From: Aphelenchoides besseyi
Taxonomy: Eukaryota > Nematoda > Chromadorea > Rhabditida > Aphelenchoididae
Assembly (NCBI GenBank): GCA_024699855.1
Contig: JAMPIQ010000003.1
Location: forward strand, 434,001 to 498,000
Length of the DNA stretch: 64,000 bases
Direction of reading: 5' to 3'
Both the position numbers and the translations under genes were made by a program. The notes under the pieces were generated by a model. That model saw nothing but the letters and a program-made list of their open reading frames with translations. It ran no database searches and was not told where the DNA came from. Below are positions 44,363 to 55,659 of this stretch, one piece after another. Position 1 is the stretch's first letter; every line of letters starts with the position of its first letter.

Positions 44363-45486
44363 ATGGAGCAACTTCGTAATTGGACGTTGAAAAACGTGTA
44401 CGAAGCGATTAGTAAACCAGATGAGCAGTTCTTGGAATTCTTGGGCGAACTCAACGTAATGAAATGGAACCCGAAATGTCCGAGAGACGAAAGACACAAG
44501 ATGCAAATGCGAATGGCACGTCGAGCTCAAGATCTTCCGACTTGGAGATGCACCACGAAGCGATGCCGAAAAGAAATGGGTATTCGAAATTACAGCTGGT
44601 TTGAAGGAGGCCGAGTACATCCAAAGGAGGTTCGTTCTTTTGCTCATTTTTTCACTTTGCTTGTCTTTAAGGTCTTTTTGTTTTCATACTTTTGGGCGCA
44701 TGATCTTGCGTCGGTTGATCTTGTCAAGCGCGAAATGCGCCGTTCAGATGGATCGACTTGGAACTCGCATACAATCACCGATCATCGCAACTATTTTCGA
44801 GAGTTGTGTGTTAATTGGCAACTAAAACAAGATGTGCAAATTGGCGGCCCAGGCCACACGGTCCAAATCGATGAGACTTGTATAAGTCGACGGTGAGTTC
44901 GTTTTCGCTCAATACGACTTTGTTGCAGCAAGTACAACAGAGGACGATTGCAAAAAAGAAAACGTGTGGTTGTTTGGAGGAGTGGACACAGTCGACCGAA
45001 CGTTTTTTTCTCAAACGAGTCGACTGTCGAAGTGCAGACACGTTGCTTCCGATTATCCAAAAGCACGTCAAAGCGGGATCAACGATCATGTCTGATCAAT
45101 GGCGTGCATATGGAGGAATTTGTCGTCTACCCGAAGGATACACACATCTGAAGGTAAATCACTCGGTCCACTTCGTAAATCCCGAGACCGGCACTCACAC
45201 GCAGCAAATTGAAAGCTTCTGGCGAGATGTCAAACAACGACAAAAACGCGAGCTCGGAACGGCAACGCAATTCTACGACGACTACGTCGCGGAGTTTTTA
45301 TGGAAACGCACATTTGCAGGCGCGGACATTTTTTTCCATTTGTGGTCCGAAATTGCTCTTCAATGGCCATTATCAACCGGACAACCCGACGAGCGCGAGA
45401 TCGGCGATGACGAAGACAACGACAATGGTGGCGATGCTGTGGAACGCGACATACGATTGCGCGAGGACGTTATAGATTTAAATTAA
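44363..45486 (+). pseudogene. Merlin (ISXO2-like) transposase, frameshifted
   Basis: Exons 44363-44629, 44672-44892 and 44929-45486. An N-terminal zinc-binding-like segment (WNPKCPR, then WRCTTKRCR) is followed by the catalytic core: VQIDETC with the first Asp, KYNRGR, MSDQWRAYGG with the second Asp, then NHSVHFVNPETGTHTQQIE with the Glu of DDE. Between KYNRGR and the second motif the reading frame changes twice, near an A run at about 44965 and a T7 run at about 45001; one extra base in each run would explain it. So this copy should not make a full-length enzyme unless the runs are sequencing errors. An acidic tail follows, then AATAAA. Confidence 0.87.
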
Positions 45487-45546
45487 ATACAATTGTTGTT
45501 GTTATTGTTGAAAAATAAACTTGTTGTTAACTTAAAAAGAAGAACT

Positions 45547-45645
45547 CCTGAGGGGGGGGGAGACTACAGCAAAAGGTGCAACTGAGGGGGGGGAGACTAC
45601 AGCAAAAGGTGCAACTGAGGGGGGGGAGACTACAGCAAAAGACCC
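45547..45645. repeat. three tandem copies of the Merlin right end
   Basis: The unit G8-10, AGACTACAGCAAAAG, then GTGCAACTGA, repeats three times with a period of about 34 bases. The last copy ends in GACCC at the element border. Confidence 0.88.
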
Positions 45646-46590
45646 CACTTTTGTAATTTTTGTTCACTTGCATTATGGAACTCAAGATGCTCATTAAACA
45701 TTTCAAGCACTTAAGTGATGCATTCAAACTCCCAAAGAATGTAAATGGAATCACATTTGAGTCAGTTCACGTATGAGATTAATGGGTGTAGATTGCAAGT
45801 GGCATCTGCAGTGATGCGCTCAGAGAGGTTCGGCCGTGTCCACATTCTTGTTGATAGATGCATAGAGTTGTTGAATAACTTCATTTCTGTTTCTTAACAT
45901 CAATCACACCGCTATTTGACCAGTCATAATAACGCTCGAGGATGACTTCAAATTAAGGTCACCACTTGGGCTACAGAAACATTCAAACCCATCTCTACAA
46001 CTGCGAATCGAACAAAAATTGTAGTTGTCTAGACATAGTTAGTAGAAACAATTGACCTGAAAATGTAACAGAAAAAAATGCCAACTATCAGACATCGACC
46101 GCCGAGAAGTCAACTTCCATTGACTGTAACTCGAGAACTACTGACTACGGAAGACTGCGGTTCATCGAACAACAACAGACACTAGTGAACTCAAAACCAT
46201 GTGAATATCAACAAAATCCAATCAGCCAATAAGCCAAAATACACAACACCCCCCATTCCCTTGTATGACACGTCCATCGCGCAAATCGATGTACTTCGGA
46301 GATTTTGGCAACACCCGACGGTTATATTACATCAATAAGAAGCCCAAAAGTCTGGCATTTGATTGTGTCCAAACTCGTAGCCAGCGGATAACTGAGGAAG
46401 AAATGAGAGCTCTTCAAAGTCGAAAAGTTTGTCAAAAATCGTCCAAAATTGCAAAAGTTTGTGGAGCTGTTTCTGCTGATGATGGTGGTCTCAGATTTGA
46501 CACAGTTGTTAATGCGGCGGTAAGAGTAAGGTCTGAACAGTTTAGAGTACTGAAACTGATCAGCGGCTAATTGGAATCGAAAACATACGC

Positions 46591-48123
46591 AAAAATTGTG
46601 TTCACTAAGTTGACTGCTATAACAACAGTAGTTGATTTCAATTGCTTTAGTTTTTAGGCAATGATATTTTGCGTTATTGATTCTCGAATTACACTCCTTT
46701 TGCTGTTTGTTGATTGACCAAATCAAAAACTTTCCACACTTGAAGCTTGTGTACGAAAAAGCTCTCTAATTTTCATACGTTGATCCAACAGTCTACTTCT
46801 CGAACATTTAATCTAAAGTAAGATGAGCAGAAACGTTAGAACTCACAATTATTGCTAACAACTTTTTTAACGGTCGGCAAGCAAACTTTAAACTCAACAC
46901 TCAGCGTCCGTCAAATGCAATCGACAATCGAAAGCTCGACTTCTCTTGGTTTTCTCGTCTTTTTTTCTGCTGGTGTGGCGCGATTATTACCACCAGAATT
47001 CTTTGAGTTCATCCGAGAGCTTGGAAGTTGGCGTTCAGTTTTCTGCTCAAATGCAAAATGGGCGTTGCATTCGATTGCTCGCCTTGATCATACGATCGTT
47101 AAGCGACTCGTCTGTCTTTAAAGCTTATTAGCGTCGAAAATGTTGAAGTACAAACTTAAAGGAACGTGTTAAAGGTAACAAATCTCCATAACAATGCAAC
47201 CAAAAGAATAACGCTTTTAACTAACAAGCGCAGTGAAACCCGGTTATCGTTTCATTCATTAGCCAGAAGCGTAAAATTAACTTTTTAAAAATTCACTTGT
47301 TTAATATTCAAAAAGATTCAGAGATCAATACACGCAAAAAAAGAACCAATTCTGATTATTTCGTACACGATTAACTATTCGGAAGATTAACGTGTAGTCG
47401 AATTTATAACAAACTAGTGGGACGGAAAATAACTCAACAAATGTGGAAAGAAAACACTTCACCGTCGAAATAAAAGACTTTTCACAGCTGCAAATTCAAT
47501 TGTAATTGTTTTTGCTGCTTAAGCCCCGTACGGAAGAAGATTTGTAGCAAATAGTCGAATGGTTGGGACAGTAGAAACTTCATACTGGGCGGAGTTAACC
47601 AAATGAATGGAAACTAAATCCTGTAGTTAAATAAAGATTGTCGAAAACTTAACTAAGAATAAAAACCCCACAACTTATCAAGCACTTGTAAGAACTCCCA
47701 AATCACCGAAATCAAACTTTCACAAGTAGAACGGGCAGAACGGTCAAAGGAATAAACCGGAAGAAACGACAGCAAATTACATCACAAAAGCTTTCTATTA
47801 GATGTGTTCATGGAAATGATCATTAAGTAAGGATTAAAATAGAAAGAATGACTTTTAGGAAGTTATAGAATAGATGGAAATAAGGCATAACTTTAAGATC
47901 GGCAGACACATTAACAATCGACTATTAGTTGGTGAGCAATGAAATACTGGCAGGAATTAAAGAAATCCGAAATCTAAATTCCGTTTATTTAATGTTACAG
48001 ACGAGATCTTTAACTATGTAAATCTTTTATCCTAACCGATTATTCGAATGTCTCAGACAGTACATTGCTCTTTCAGTTGGTGAACGAGCAAACATTGTCT
48101 TCAACTAAATAACGTTTTTTAAC
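46591..48123. other. 1.5-kb AT-rich intergenic region
   Basis: A weak open frame near 46916-47121 (+), beginning MQSTIESSTSLGFLVFF, could be a signal peptide but has no other support. The remainder has no gene, RNA or repeat that I recognise. Confidence 0.4.
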
Positions 48124-49859
48124 TTAAGAAGAATGCGAGAAATGTTGTTGGATGATCTGCGAGATGTTGAACTTCAAACCAGCGGTTCCAACCACCAAAC
48201 CGATGGTAAGAACAAACAAGTTACGACTCAAATTCCAAGTTAATTGACATTTGCCGGACCATTCCGGCGCAAACGTTAACGTGTGAATGATGACCGGAAA
48301 TGCCAAAGCCAAAAGCATTCCAACAGACGCACCAACGCAGGGTATTAGCTCATCTAATGTTGGAACAACGATAGCAATCATGACTAAAAGCCCATCAAAG
48401 TAATTTCCGAGCTAACTGCTTACGTTCAAACATTAATAGACACGTTCGATAACCGGCCTCCGGCAGATGGTCACGAATCAAACCCGTCTGACCGCTTAAT
48501 CCTAACTTGTCGCGAATCCACGGCCAAGTCATGTCCACAATCACGTACTGTTGAATACCGAAACCTGCATAAGCAGTTAACATAAAAATACATTTGATCA
48601 CAAGTGTCTCACTAAATCAAGATCTTCAAACGAAGTTTAGCTCAAAACTTACGTGCTCTCCGGCAAATTTAACGTGATACTTCCCTTCACGTCTTGACCG
48701 TAGGTAGCGTATCCGAGAAACGCTGACAGCGTGTAGATGATTGTGATAAAAAACATTCCTTGAGAGATCACACCGAACGTTCCGAGCATTTTGGTCGGCG
48801 ATCGAATTTTGTTTTCCATTGGTAAGATCTAAGGTACTATCTTTGGACGACCTCACGACCACCTAACTCACCAATGCTTGACCTTCGTACGAGTAGAGAA
48901 CTGTACACGCAGCAACAAGCACGCCATCCACTGAGGTAAAGTAAGGCAAGTTTGTGAGTTCATGTGGCTGACGAATAAGATACTAAAAAGCGTGAAATCA
49001 TCAACTAGATATCACAATCACGTACTTGAATAACGTAAAGTAGAGCACCAGAAATGCAGATGTTACCAACAATGCTGAGAACAACCAAATTGCGCAACGT
49101 TCGAACGATGTTCGACAAAATCAACGGCGCCAAAACGATGCAGTTCCACGTTACAGTCGAGAGATGAAAGCCCGTGTGTTCGGCGATTTGTCGAATATGT
49201 TCCAAAAGAAAGACGCACAGAACAGAACAAATTCCGAGCTGTAAAGCCACTATCGATCCATTACAAAAGAATCTAAAGTTCGAATTGAAGAAAACAGAAG
49301 AATAAGAAAACCAACTTGAAAGCGTAACGATATCTTCGCAACGAGCGGAAACTCATCGCACAGGATTCGTAAGCAACTGTTCCATAGTCCAACACACGAC
49401 CTTTTCTTCAATAATACGATTCGAATTGGTCGAAAAATTTCTGCTTACTTTCGCGACAGATGCTGAGATGATTGAACTAACTGTAGCATACAATAGTTGT
49501 TAATAAACCCAAGAATAATAATAAGTGTGGCACCTGCCTAAATTCATAATTGCGATAACACAAATGCGAACAAAAATCACGATCAGTCCGCCTTGTTTCA
49601 AAGCTAACGGCAACGACAAACTCCCGGGTCCGACCATTCCCTTCAAGAAGTTGATCAGCGTCGAGCGGGCTCTAAAAGTCGAGTTGGCCAAAGGTTTTGC
49701 CAAAACTCACGATAAACCATCGGGACGATAGTCGACGTACGGGACTTCGGACACCGATTCATCGTCGTTCTTCAACGACTCCACGTCCAATTTGGAGCTT
49801 CGTTGAACCTTACGCACATCTTCAACACTTAACGTCAACTCCCTCGGTTTTACAGACAT
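48124..49859 (-). CDS. SLC36/PAT-type amino-acid transporter
   Basis: Proton-coupled amino-acid transporter family of plasma or lysosomal membranes. 465 aa; exons 49859-49711, 49671-49581, 49534-49449, 49405-49316, 49272-49026, 48982-48872, 48828-48653, 48611-48424 and 48383-48124. An acidic cytosolic N-terminus precedes the hallmark LINFLKGMVGPGSLSLPLA in TM1. Then come CMLQLVQSSQHL, LDYGTVAYES, LQLGICSVLCVFLLEH, a TM with YSYEGQALI, LPMENK, GYATYG, SITLNLPES and the end helices. Exon 3 must use the second of two AGs (TTTAGGCAG) to keep frame. A TGTTTTCAG acceptor lies 19 bases before the ATG. Family is firm; substrate is not. Confidence 0.92.
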
Positions 49860-50574
49860 TGTCGTAGGATTGAACAAACTGAAAACATTCAACACGATTG
49901 AAACCACCGATTGATCATTGAAATTCACGTAAACATTCACGTCGCGCCGGCGTGTGCACTTTGCTCACTTTCATTGATCCCTGCAGATGGATTCCATTTA
50001 CCGAAAAAAGTTTCTTTAGAATTCGCTCTGCCACGCCCCCCCAACGTTGATTGACACCACCCGCAAGTTATTTGTTATTCGTTAAAAAGCGTTGATAAGA
50101 CAAATTGGTAGACTGATTGCGTTTGGTTTTTTGAAAAGCACGTCAAACCGGTAACCCGAAGATACGCAACGAAACTCTTGTCAATCACGGGAAAACTGAT
50201 GAGCTTCAAGTGTCTAACATAACTCGTACATCTTTGAACATTGATCGACGGCGTGGTGAATTAGCCATTTAATCAATTGCTAATGTAAAGTTTACAGTTT
50301 TTGAGTCATCACAATTGTTGATCAAAGTTTTGCTTCCGATGCAAAAGAACAGTTTAATCTTCTTATCAGAAACAATGGTAAACATTTTTAAATTCGTTTT
50401 GCGTATTCAAAAGTCTAGTGAAGAGGTCAAAAACAAACAATTTAAAGACCATTGAACTGTTTGTTTGTAGTCTCGATCATGTTGATCGAATCAATTGGCC
50501 ACACAAACACAAATGACCCATTGAGAGTGGAACATGAGGATCGTTGTTGCGCATCTTGTTTGTCCAATTAAACG
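49860..50574. other. intergenic, nothing seen
   Basis: Divergent spacer between the transporter and the secreted-peptide gene. An in-frame open stretch runs upstream of the transporter ATG to 49940 but lies before the acceptor and is probably not translated. Confidence 0.45.
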
Positions 50575-50580
50575 TATAAA
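50575..50580 (+). promoter_or_regulatory. TATA box of the 50613 peptide gene
   Basis: TATAAA 38 bases before the ATG at 50613. Confidence 0.55.
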
Positions 50581-50612
50581 ACGCTTGCAGAATGTAGGTA
50601 CTCGTTGCCAAC

Positions 50613-50863
50613 ATGATGTTCAAGTTGATTACTTTATGGTGAGTCTCAGTGTCCCAAGCAACTAATCTGTTTTCAGTGTTCTTATGCTCTTCATCGTCGA
50701 TACTCACGGCTACACATGCGAGAAGGTCTGTTCCCAATCGCATAAGAACCACTATCGCAAAGAACCAGCGATGGCCGCTCAGAACTCGTTGCGAACTCCT
50801 GCAGCGTTGGGAAAAACCAAAAGCACAACGAAGCGAGACGTCATTCGTTTGTTTGCTTATTAA
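50613..50863 (+). CDS. small secreted basic peptide
   Basis: 70 aa; exons 50613-50638 and 50677-50863. Signal peptide MMFKLITLCVLMLFIVDTHG, then CEKVC and a basic, Lys/Arg/His-rich chain containing TKSTTKRDVIRLF, ending FAY. Two Met at the start; either may be used. The KR pair could be a processing site leaving a short C-terminal peptide. AATAAA about 45 bases after the stop. No family recognised and not related to the TGNGF peptides. Confidence 0.68.
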
Positions 50864-51205
50864 CCATTCGACAAGCTTTTTTACGATGTTGACTTGTAGT
50901 TTCGTGTAATAAACTCAAGTGATCACAAACTTGTGAGTAGTCGAAAACCCCCGGCGACAAACCGACAGTTTTTTTTCGAAAAATGAAGAAACTTAAGATG
51001 TTCAGCTGCAAGTCATTTAAGATCGTTGATTCAAATGGCGATTTCTACTCAATCACACCTTAGGACGTATTGAAAGAAGTTTATTGTCGTTCTCACAATG
51101 AACTATGTCTCGTCAATTATATTTGTTCGTACCCGTGTGTTCAAATCAGTTGAGATCAAGGGGTCTAAAATGAGCCTGATAACAAAACTTGTAGTCGGAA
51201 ACTCA
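50864..51205. other. intergenic, nothing seen
   Basis: Between convergent genes. A run of T and G-rich simple sequence near 50970; otherwise no signal. Confidence 0.45.
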
Positions 51206-52446
51206 CTAGTAGACCGGATTTTCTGTCGTTGTTCGCTTCGTCATTTGATTCCCGTTTTCGTCCAGAATCTCCACGTCGTCCACCTGCAGGGCTGCCGGTC
51301 GTGTGAATTCGTCGACACTTTCGCGTGAATAGCGGTCAAAAAAGATTGTTTTTTCGGGAGTAAACGAATAGGTCGAGAAGAAGGAAACGAAGAGCATCTC
51401 AACGGTCAATAGAAAACAGGCGTAAACTGAAGTATAAATTCAATCAAAAGCTCAAACAAATCGACTAACAGAGTCCTTTTGAAGTGTCCGGCAGTAGTGG
51501 TCCGGATTTGAAGATTCCGATTGCGCCGAAAAAGTCAAAAACAAACTTCTGAACCGAATAAGCCAGTTGAGTGAAATCGACGATGCGAAACATCCGTTGA
51601 AATCGATATTCTTTAAGAAGTTTGGAACCGGCGGGGATGATCCTAAAAACCGGATCACGATTCCTATTTATCTCACTCACATGTAAGAACCGTAAGATCC
51701 AATGAAGAGCGAAATCATTCCGAGCAAATTAGACGCTTGAAAGAACCAATGTGTTCGTTGTCCCAACTCGAAGAAGACCATGATGTTGAGAATCTCGAGG
51801 AAAATACGCACCAACGGCGACTGAAAGACCAACCATTCAATTTTGCGAAAATTTCGACTAGAAAACAGATTAGTCAATCACCTGAACAACTCACTCGGTG
51901 GGCTCAATTTTCGGGAAACAAAACAAACAACAACCCAACGGCATTACACGAACCGAAATCTTCGTACCGCGTTGAACGAGCTTCTCACACATCGCCTGAA
52001 AGCAACAATGAAAAATTGATAAGCACCGCGGACTTGCTTGTCGACTACCATGCAATGTTGTCATTAACGTAACACAAACGAAAATGCACAGCATGAAGTA
52101 GACCAACGCAATCGCGTACAAGAAGACCGTCGAACGAGGCAAAATCATTCCCACAGATCCACACAAAGAGATTACCGGTGCCATGAAGATCAACCAGTAG
52201 AGGTCAGTTTGGATCTGCTCATTGCTAATGTAGCGCAGTACGTAGACTAAATGGACAATCGACAGGATTATCGATATGATCGAGAACATGACGCCGAAAC
52301 AAATGAAATACATGAAGTGGGGTTCCATTTCTGAAGACTATATTCAGAGGTCGGAGAAGCAATCGCTTACCGTGAAACCACTGATCAACATCGGGAATTT
52401 CGGTCAAATTCGATCGCGATCCGATAATGTCACGTAGAAAGTCCAT
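51206..52446 (-). CDS. organic solute transporter alpha-like protein
   Basis: Member of the OST-alpha/TMEM184 (Solute_trans_a) family of seven-helix membrane proteins. 360 aa; exons 52446-52371, 52330-51895, 51857-51681, 51642-51470 and 51426-51206. Seen: SIISIILSIVHLVYVL, then LYWLIFMAPVISLCGSVGM, a Cys-rich loop (LGCCLFCF), EWLVFQSPLVRIFLEIL, NLLGMISLFIGSYG and VDFTQLAYSVQKFVF, in the family's order. The stretch SRQASPRCLSIFHCCFQ in exon 2 may be an unspliced in-frame intron, since it ends in a perfect acceptor, but no good in-phase donor was found. In vertebrates the alpha subunit exports bile acids and steroids with a beta subunit; the nematode role is unknown. Confidence 0.85.
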
Positions 52447-54610
52447 TGGTCTGAAAAGCAGCAAAAAATTGGAAACCGGAGTTTTGTTCAATGTTTCCGG
52501 CGCGCTTCCATGGAGACCGACTGGGAAGGACGATGAGAAAAAACAAAATTTCGGGACAAGAGAAATTTGCATTGTTCGAAATAAGAACCCTGCTGACGTA
52601 AACGGTCGGAAGATTGATAAGCAAATTCCGATCTCGATGTTAATGAATCAATTTTCGAACGCTCACAACCCTTCCGCCAACCCTCCCCTAAAACAACCCA
52701 ACGACTCATTTCAACAACTCGCTCAGACATGTTTACGAGCCAATGAGTCAGTCAGTGGAGGAATCTGATGGGAAGCGAAGTGACTTCGCAAAATCCTTCT
52801 CGTCCCATCGACGCAGCTGAACAATCGAAAATGGTCAATGGGAATCGAAGGGCCGAGAGCGCGCAAATAGACAAAAATCACGCTTTTTGCGTGGTATTTG
52901 CGTGGACCGTATCTCCATGAAGAGTGGATTTTAGCAAAAGCTGTTTGCAGCTTTCAAAGCTGCACATTTTGGTATATAATATGCGTGGATAGCGCGTGGT
53001 AACAAAAGTAAGTTCCCTTGTAAGATGTCGAAAGGATCGTACAACGAGTGAATATACGAGAGAACGCTGCGTTCGGTCGCTTCTTGGCCTACTCCGGAAC
53101 CAGAATTTGAAGCTAATCGGTCTTTAAATCCCACAAAGACCAAGAACCTTCACCGAAGTCTTCAACTCCTCGGGATTCATTCTCCGCATGACCGTCTCGG
53201 TGTTCGAAAAGAATTCGCGTAGCACAAAAATCGGGAATGTGACCAAAAGAGATGTTTTCGTTCTTTTACACACAGACAATTCGTCGATGAGAATTGTGAG
53301 TAGGCGCTAGTAAAGTTGTTTCTATCGAGCTCATGTTCTTGTTCGCATTTCATGCCAAATATTATTAGACATCTTGAGCAAATGAATTCAACAACTTTGC
53401 TACCTCGCATTTGTTTATAGAACACGCAATAGTTGCATTGACCTTTTCATCGACTGTTCATCAAACTGAACCAAAATTTCTATGTTAACACAACACTTTC
53501 CATCAAATTCACAAATTATTCAAGAAGTTTATTCGACAGGAAATAAAGAGGGGAAAAGTGACTACCATTCAAGGCCTTTAATTTGAATGGTTTCCGGTTC
53601 GACAGTGCTAATAGGAGGTTTAATTACTTCCTCTTCTAACAGCGATTCTCGAGGGTCAATATAACACTGCCGCTTTCAGTGTGTGAGGTTAAGTATCCAA
53701 AGTTGCATTCAAGGGTGTTGTACAAATTAGTCCAGTGGTAAGTGGTTGGAATTGAACTGGTCAGTGGGGGGTTCGAATCACACAGCGGTCAAGTGAGCGA
53801 TATGAAGTCGCTCAAACGCATTTTGCTTTTTATCAGTTAAACTATCACCTTTTTGCAATTATAATCGATTTCAATCATTTCTTGATCAATCAATTGCAAT
53901 ATTGGGATCATTAACCACAATTTTACGGGCAATTAGAAAGTTTTCGTTGCAAAAGAAGCAAAACTGCTCGCAATAAACATAGAACTAAAACAACTCGTTA
54001 AACAACGATCGTATCGAAGATATCGATTGAAAACAAAATAACGTCTCTTCACTTCCACTCGTCTGCTCTGCGGAAACAAAAACTCGAACAGAACTCCCAC
54101 GAGTCACACAGCCTCGGTTTTCATTGCGAAGCGTACGCAAACAGAAAAACAAGATCGATCCTTGAACCGCACGCTTCGTGACAAAAAATCAAAAATCGAT
54201 CACATCGAAAAGCGTACTGGCGACCTCCTCAAAAAGGCATTTTCGATTCCAGTTCGAAAAAGAGAAATTCGACGCCGGTCACGTTCAAAAACCCTACGGA
54301 AACAAGTGTTTGCCGTCGACGTCTCGTCATCGTATGTTCTGGGCCGCTTTGGAGCGCGCGGAGATCGCAAAAAATTGAACGCAAACAAAAACGATCGTTC
54401 CACTTCGCGTTCAAATCTAAAAGTACAAAATGAATTAGCACCTGAACTTTCCCGGTGCATGTCTGGTCGGGATTGTTAATTACAATGTTTATCTTATGCT
54501 GAACGCGCCAACAGGTGCGAATCGACGAAGCGGAATTTTTTCAGCGTTTCCCAAAAACGACGCCGCAGAAAATTTTCGCGCGTTTTCTCTCAATTAGCGT
54601 TCTTTCGGCA
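52447..54610. other. 2.2-kb intergenic region, no clear gene
   Basis: Contains a tRNA-like segment (53721-53788) and, at 54162-54479, overlapping basic open frames on both strands that I cannot assign. A TATATAAT at about 52972 has no gene attached. Possible 5' untranslated sequence of the gene at 54611. Confidence 0.4.
53721..53788 (+). tRNA. tRNA-like remnant
   Basis: Has a D-arm/A-box-like TTAGTCCAGTGGTAAG and a B-box-like GGTTCGAATCA at the normal distance, but the T stem (GGGGG against CACAC) and the anticodon stem do not pair well and no clear anticodon loop is formed. Probably a decayed tRNA or tRNA-derived repeat. Confidence 0.3.
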
Positions 54611-55287
54611 ATGAACGTCACGTTGATTCTCGATGGGTAAGTTGGCGCAAAAGATTCCCGACATCCTTCGGGAGTTGAACGGTTCTTTTCGGAGTTGCGT
54701 AAACGACTGTTGTTGATGAGTCAGTGAACGTTTTTCGGACCAAAACCGTTTCGTCAAAAATTTTGCAACACATTCACGACAACGAAAAAGACCGCTCGAG
54801 TCCTCCCGCTGTTCGCTCCACCGATTCTGTTCTACCTTCTTTCCATTTAGAGTGGCCGAAAAGATTGATGTTCGCAAAGCGTCGAGCGAAAAAGAGCTTT
54901 TGCTTCAGGACAATGAGGTTCGCCCAATCGACGGCTTCTGATCGCTATTTTAGGACATTCGAATTCAAATTTGGACTCACTTGTATCCGGTGATATTGGG
55001 TGCTTTGATTTTCTACATTTTCCTTTCGATCTCATGGCTCTTATACAACATTCAAAGCTACAGACGGTAAACAACCGAACTTTTGATTGAACGCGATTTT
55101 AGACAAAAGAAAGAGTACAATCGACTGATCGAAAATCGTCAGTTGGAGAGCAGGTACTTGAGAATTCTAAATTAATTTCAATCGTCTTTTCAGTCGACGT
55201 CGAGAGTTCTACAAACGAATCCCGATGGTCAACGAGGAGGTCGAGTTAGTTGAACCGCAGCAGATGGATCAATTAACTGTGCCATGA
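54611..55287 (+). CDS. single-pass membrane protein, unknown
   Basis: 116 aa; exons 54611-54636, 54851-54917, 54954-55066, 55103-55153 and 55194-55287, all phase-consistent. Layout: short acidic/basic N-terminus (SSEKELLLQDNE), one helix (YPVILGALIFYIFLSISWLL), then a very basic coiled-coil-like segment (RQKKEYNRLIENRQLESR, RRREFYKR) and an acidic Gln-rich end. Looks like a small type II or tail-oriented membrane adaptor. No family recognised. The first intron is 214 bases, longer than usual here. Confidence 0.68.
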
Positions 55288-55659
55288 GAATCTTTTCACA
55301 CACTAGTGATTTGATTTTAACTGTTCTATCTGCTTAATTACATTCGGTAATAAAAAAGTCTTTACGCGAAAAGCAGATCTTTGTTCCAAACTATTTACAT
55401 GCAATCATTTCAGTTGTCGATTATTTTCTGTTGAACGGTTGTATCGAGACATTAGCTCACAAATTCCTATCTACGGCACTCCATCATAAACCGTCAAATT
55501 TCACCGCTCCAAAAATTTTTGAACAAAATAAAAATGAGAGAAAATTTGATCGGAAAATGCACGAGTTCTTTTGGTTAGTGGAATTCGGCCTTCTGTCTAC
55601 GATAAACGATCACAATCTTAAGTCTGAAAAATTTATTTGTTAATCGAAAATATGGAATG
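55288..55659. other. intergenic, nothing seen
   Basis: AT-rich space between a plus-strand gene and a minus-strand transposon-like gene; convergent. No feature found. Confidence 0.5.

Larger units (their letters stand above)
44196..45645 (+). mobile_element. Merlin-type DNA transposon, 1450 bp
   Basis: Terminal inverted repeats GGGTCTTTTGCTGTAGTC at the left and its complement at the right. The 8-base target CACTTTTG is duplicated at 44188-44195 and 45646-45653. Copy 2 of the host repeat has a single uninterrupted CACTTTTG, which proves the borders. An 8-base duplication, short inverted ends and an IS1595/ISXO2-like transposase are the known traits of the Merlin superfamily. Next to the left end lies a long C-rich tract; the right end carries three tandem copies of the terminal repeat. 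Confidence 0.93.
43933..46590 (+). repeat. repeated unit, copy 3, split by a transposon
   Basis: Left part 43933-44195 and right part 45646 to about 46590 join to give the same unit as copies 1 and 2. It holds a fragment of the last exon of the 12359-type gene (stop at 44170-44172) and the conserved ORF at 46265. The right end resembles copy 1 further (CGGCTAATTGGAATCG) than copy 2 does, so copy 2 was truncated separately. Confidence 0.9.

Noticed and set aside
49449..49538. Apparent frameshift in exon 3 of the SLC36 gene
   Set aside because: Using the first AG (TTTAG) gives the wrong frame, but the second AG four bases on restores it and reads into CMLQLVQSSQHL, so the gene is intact.
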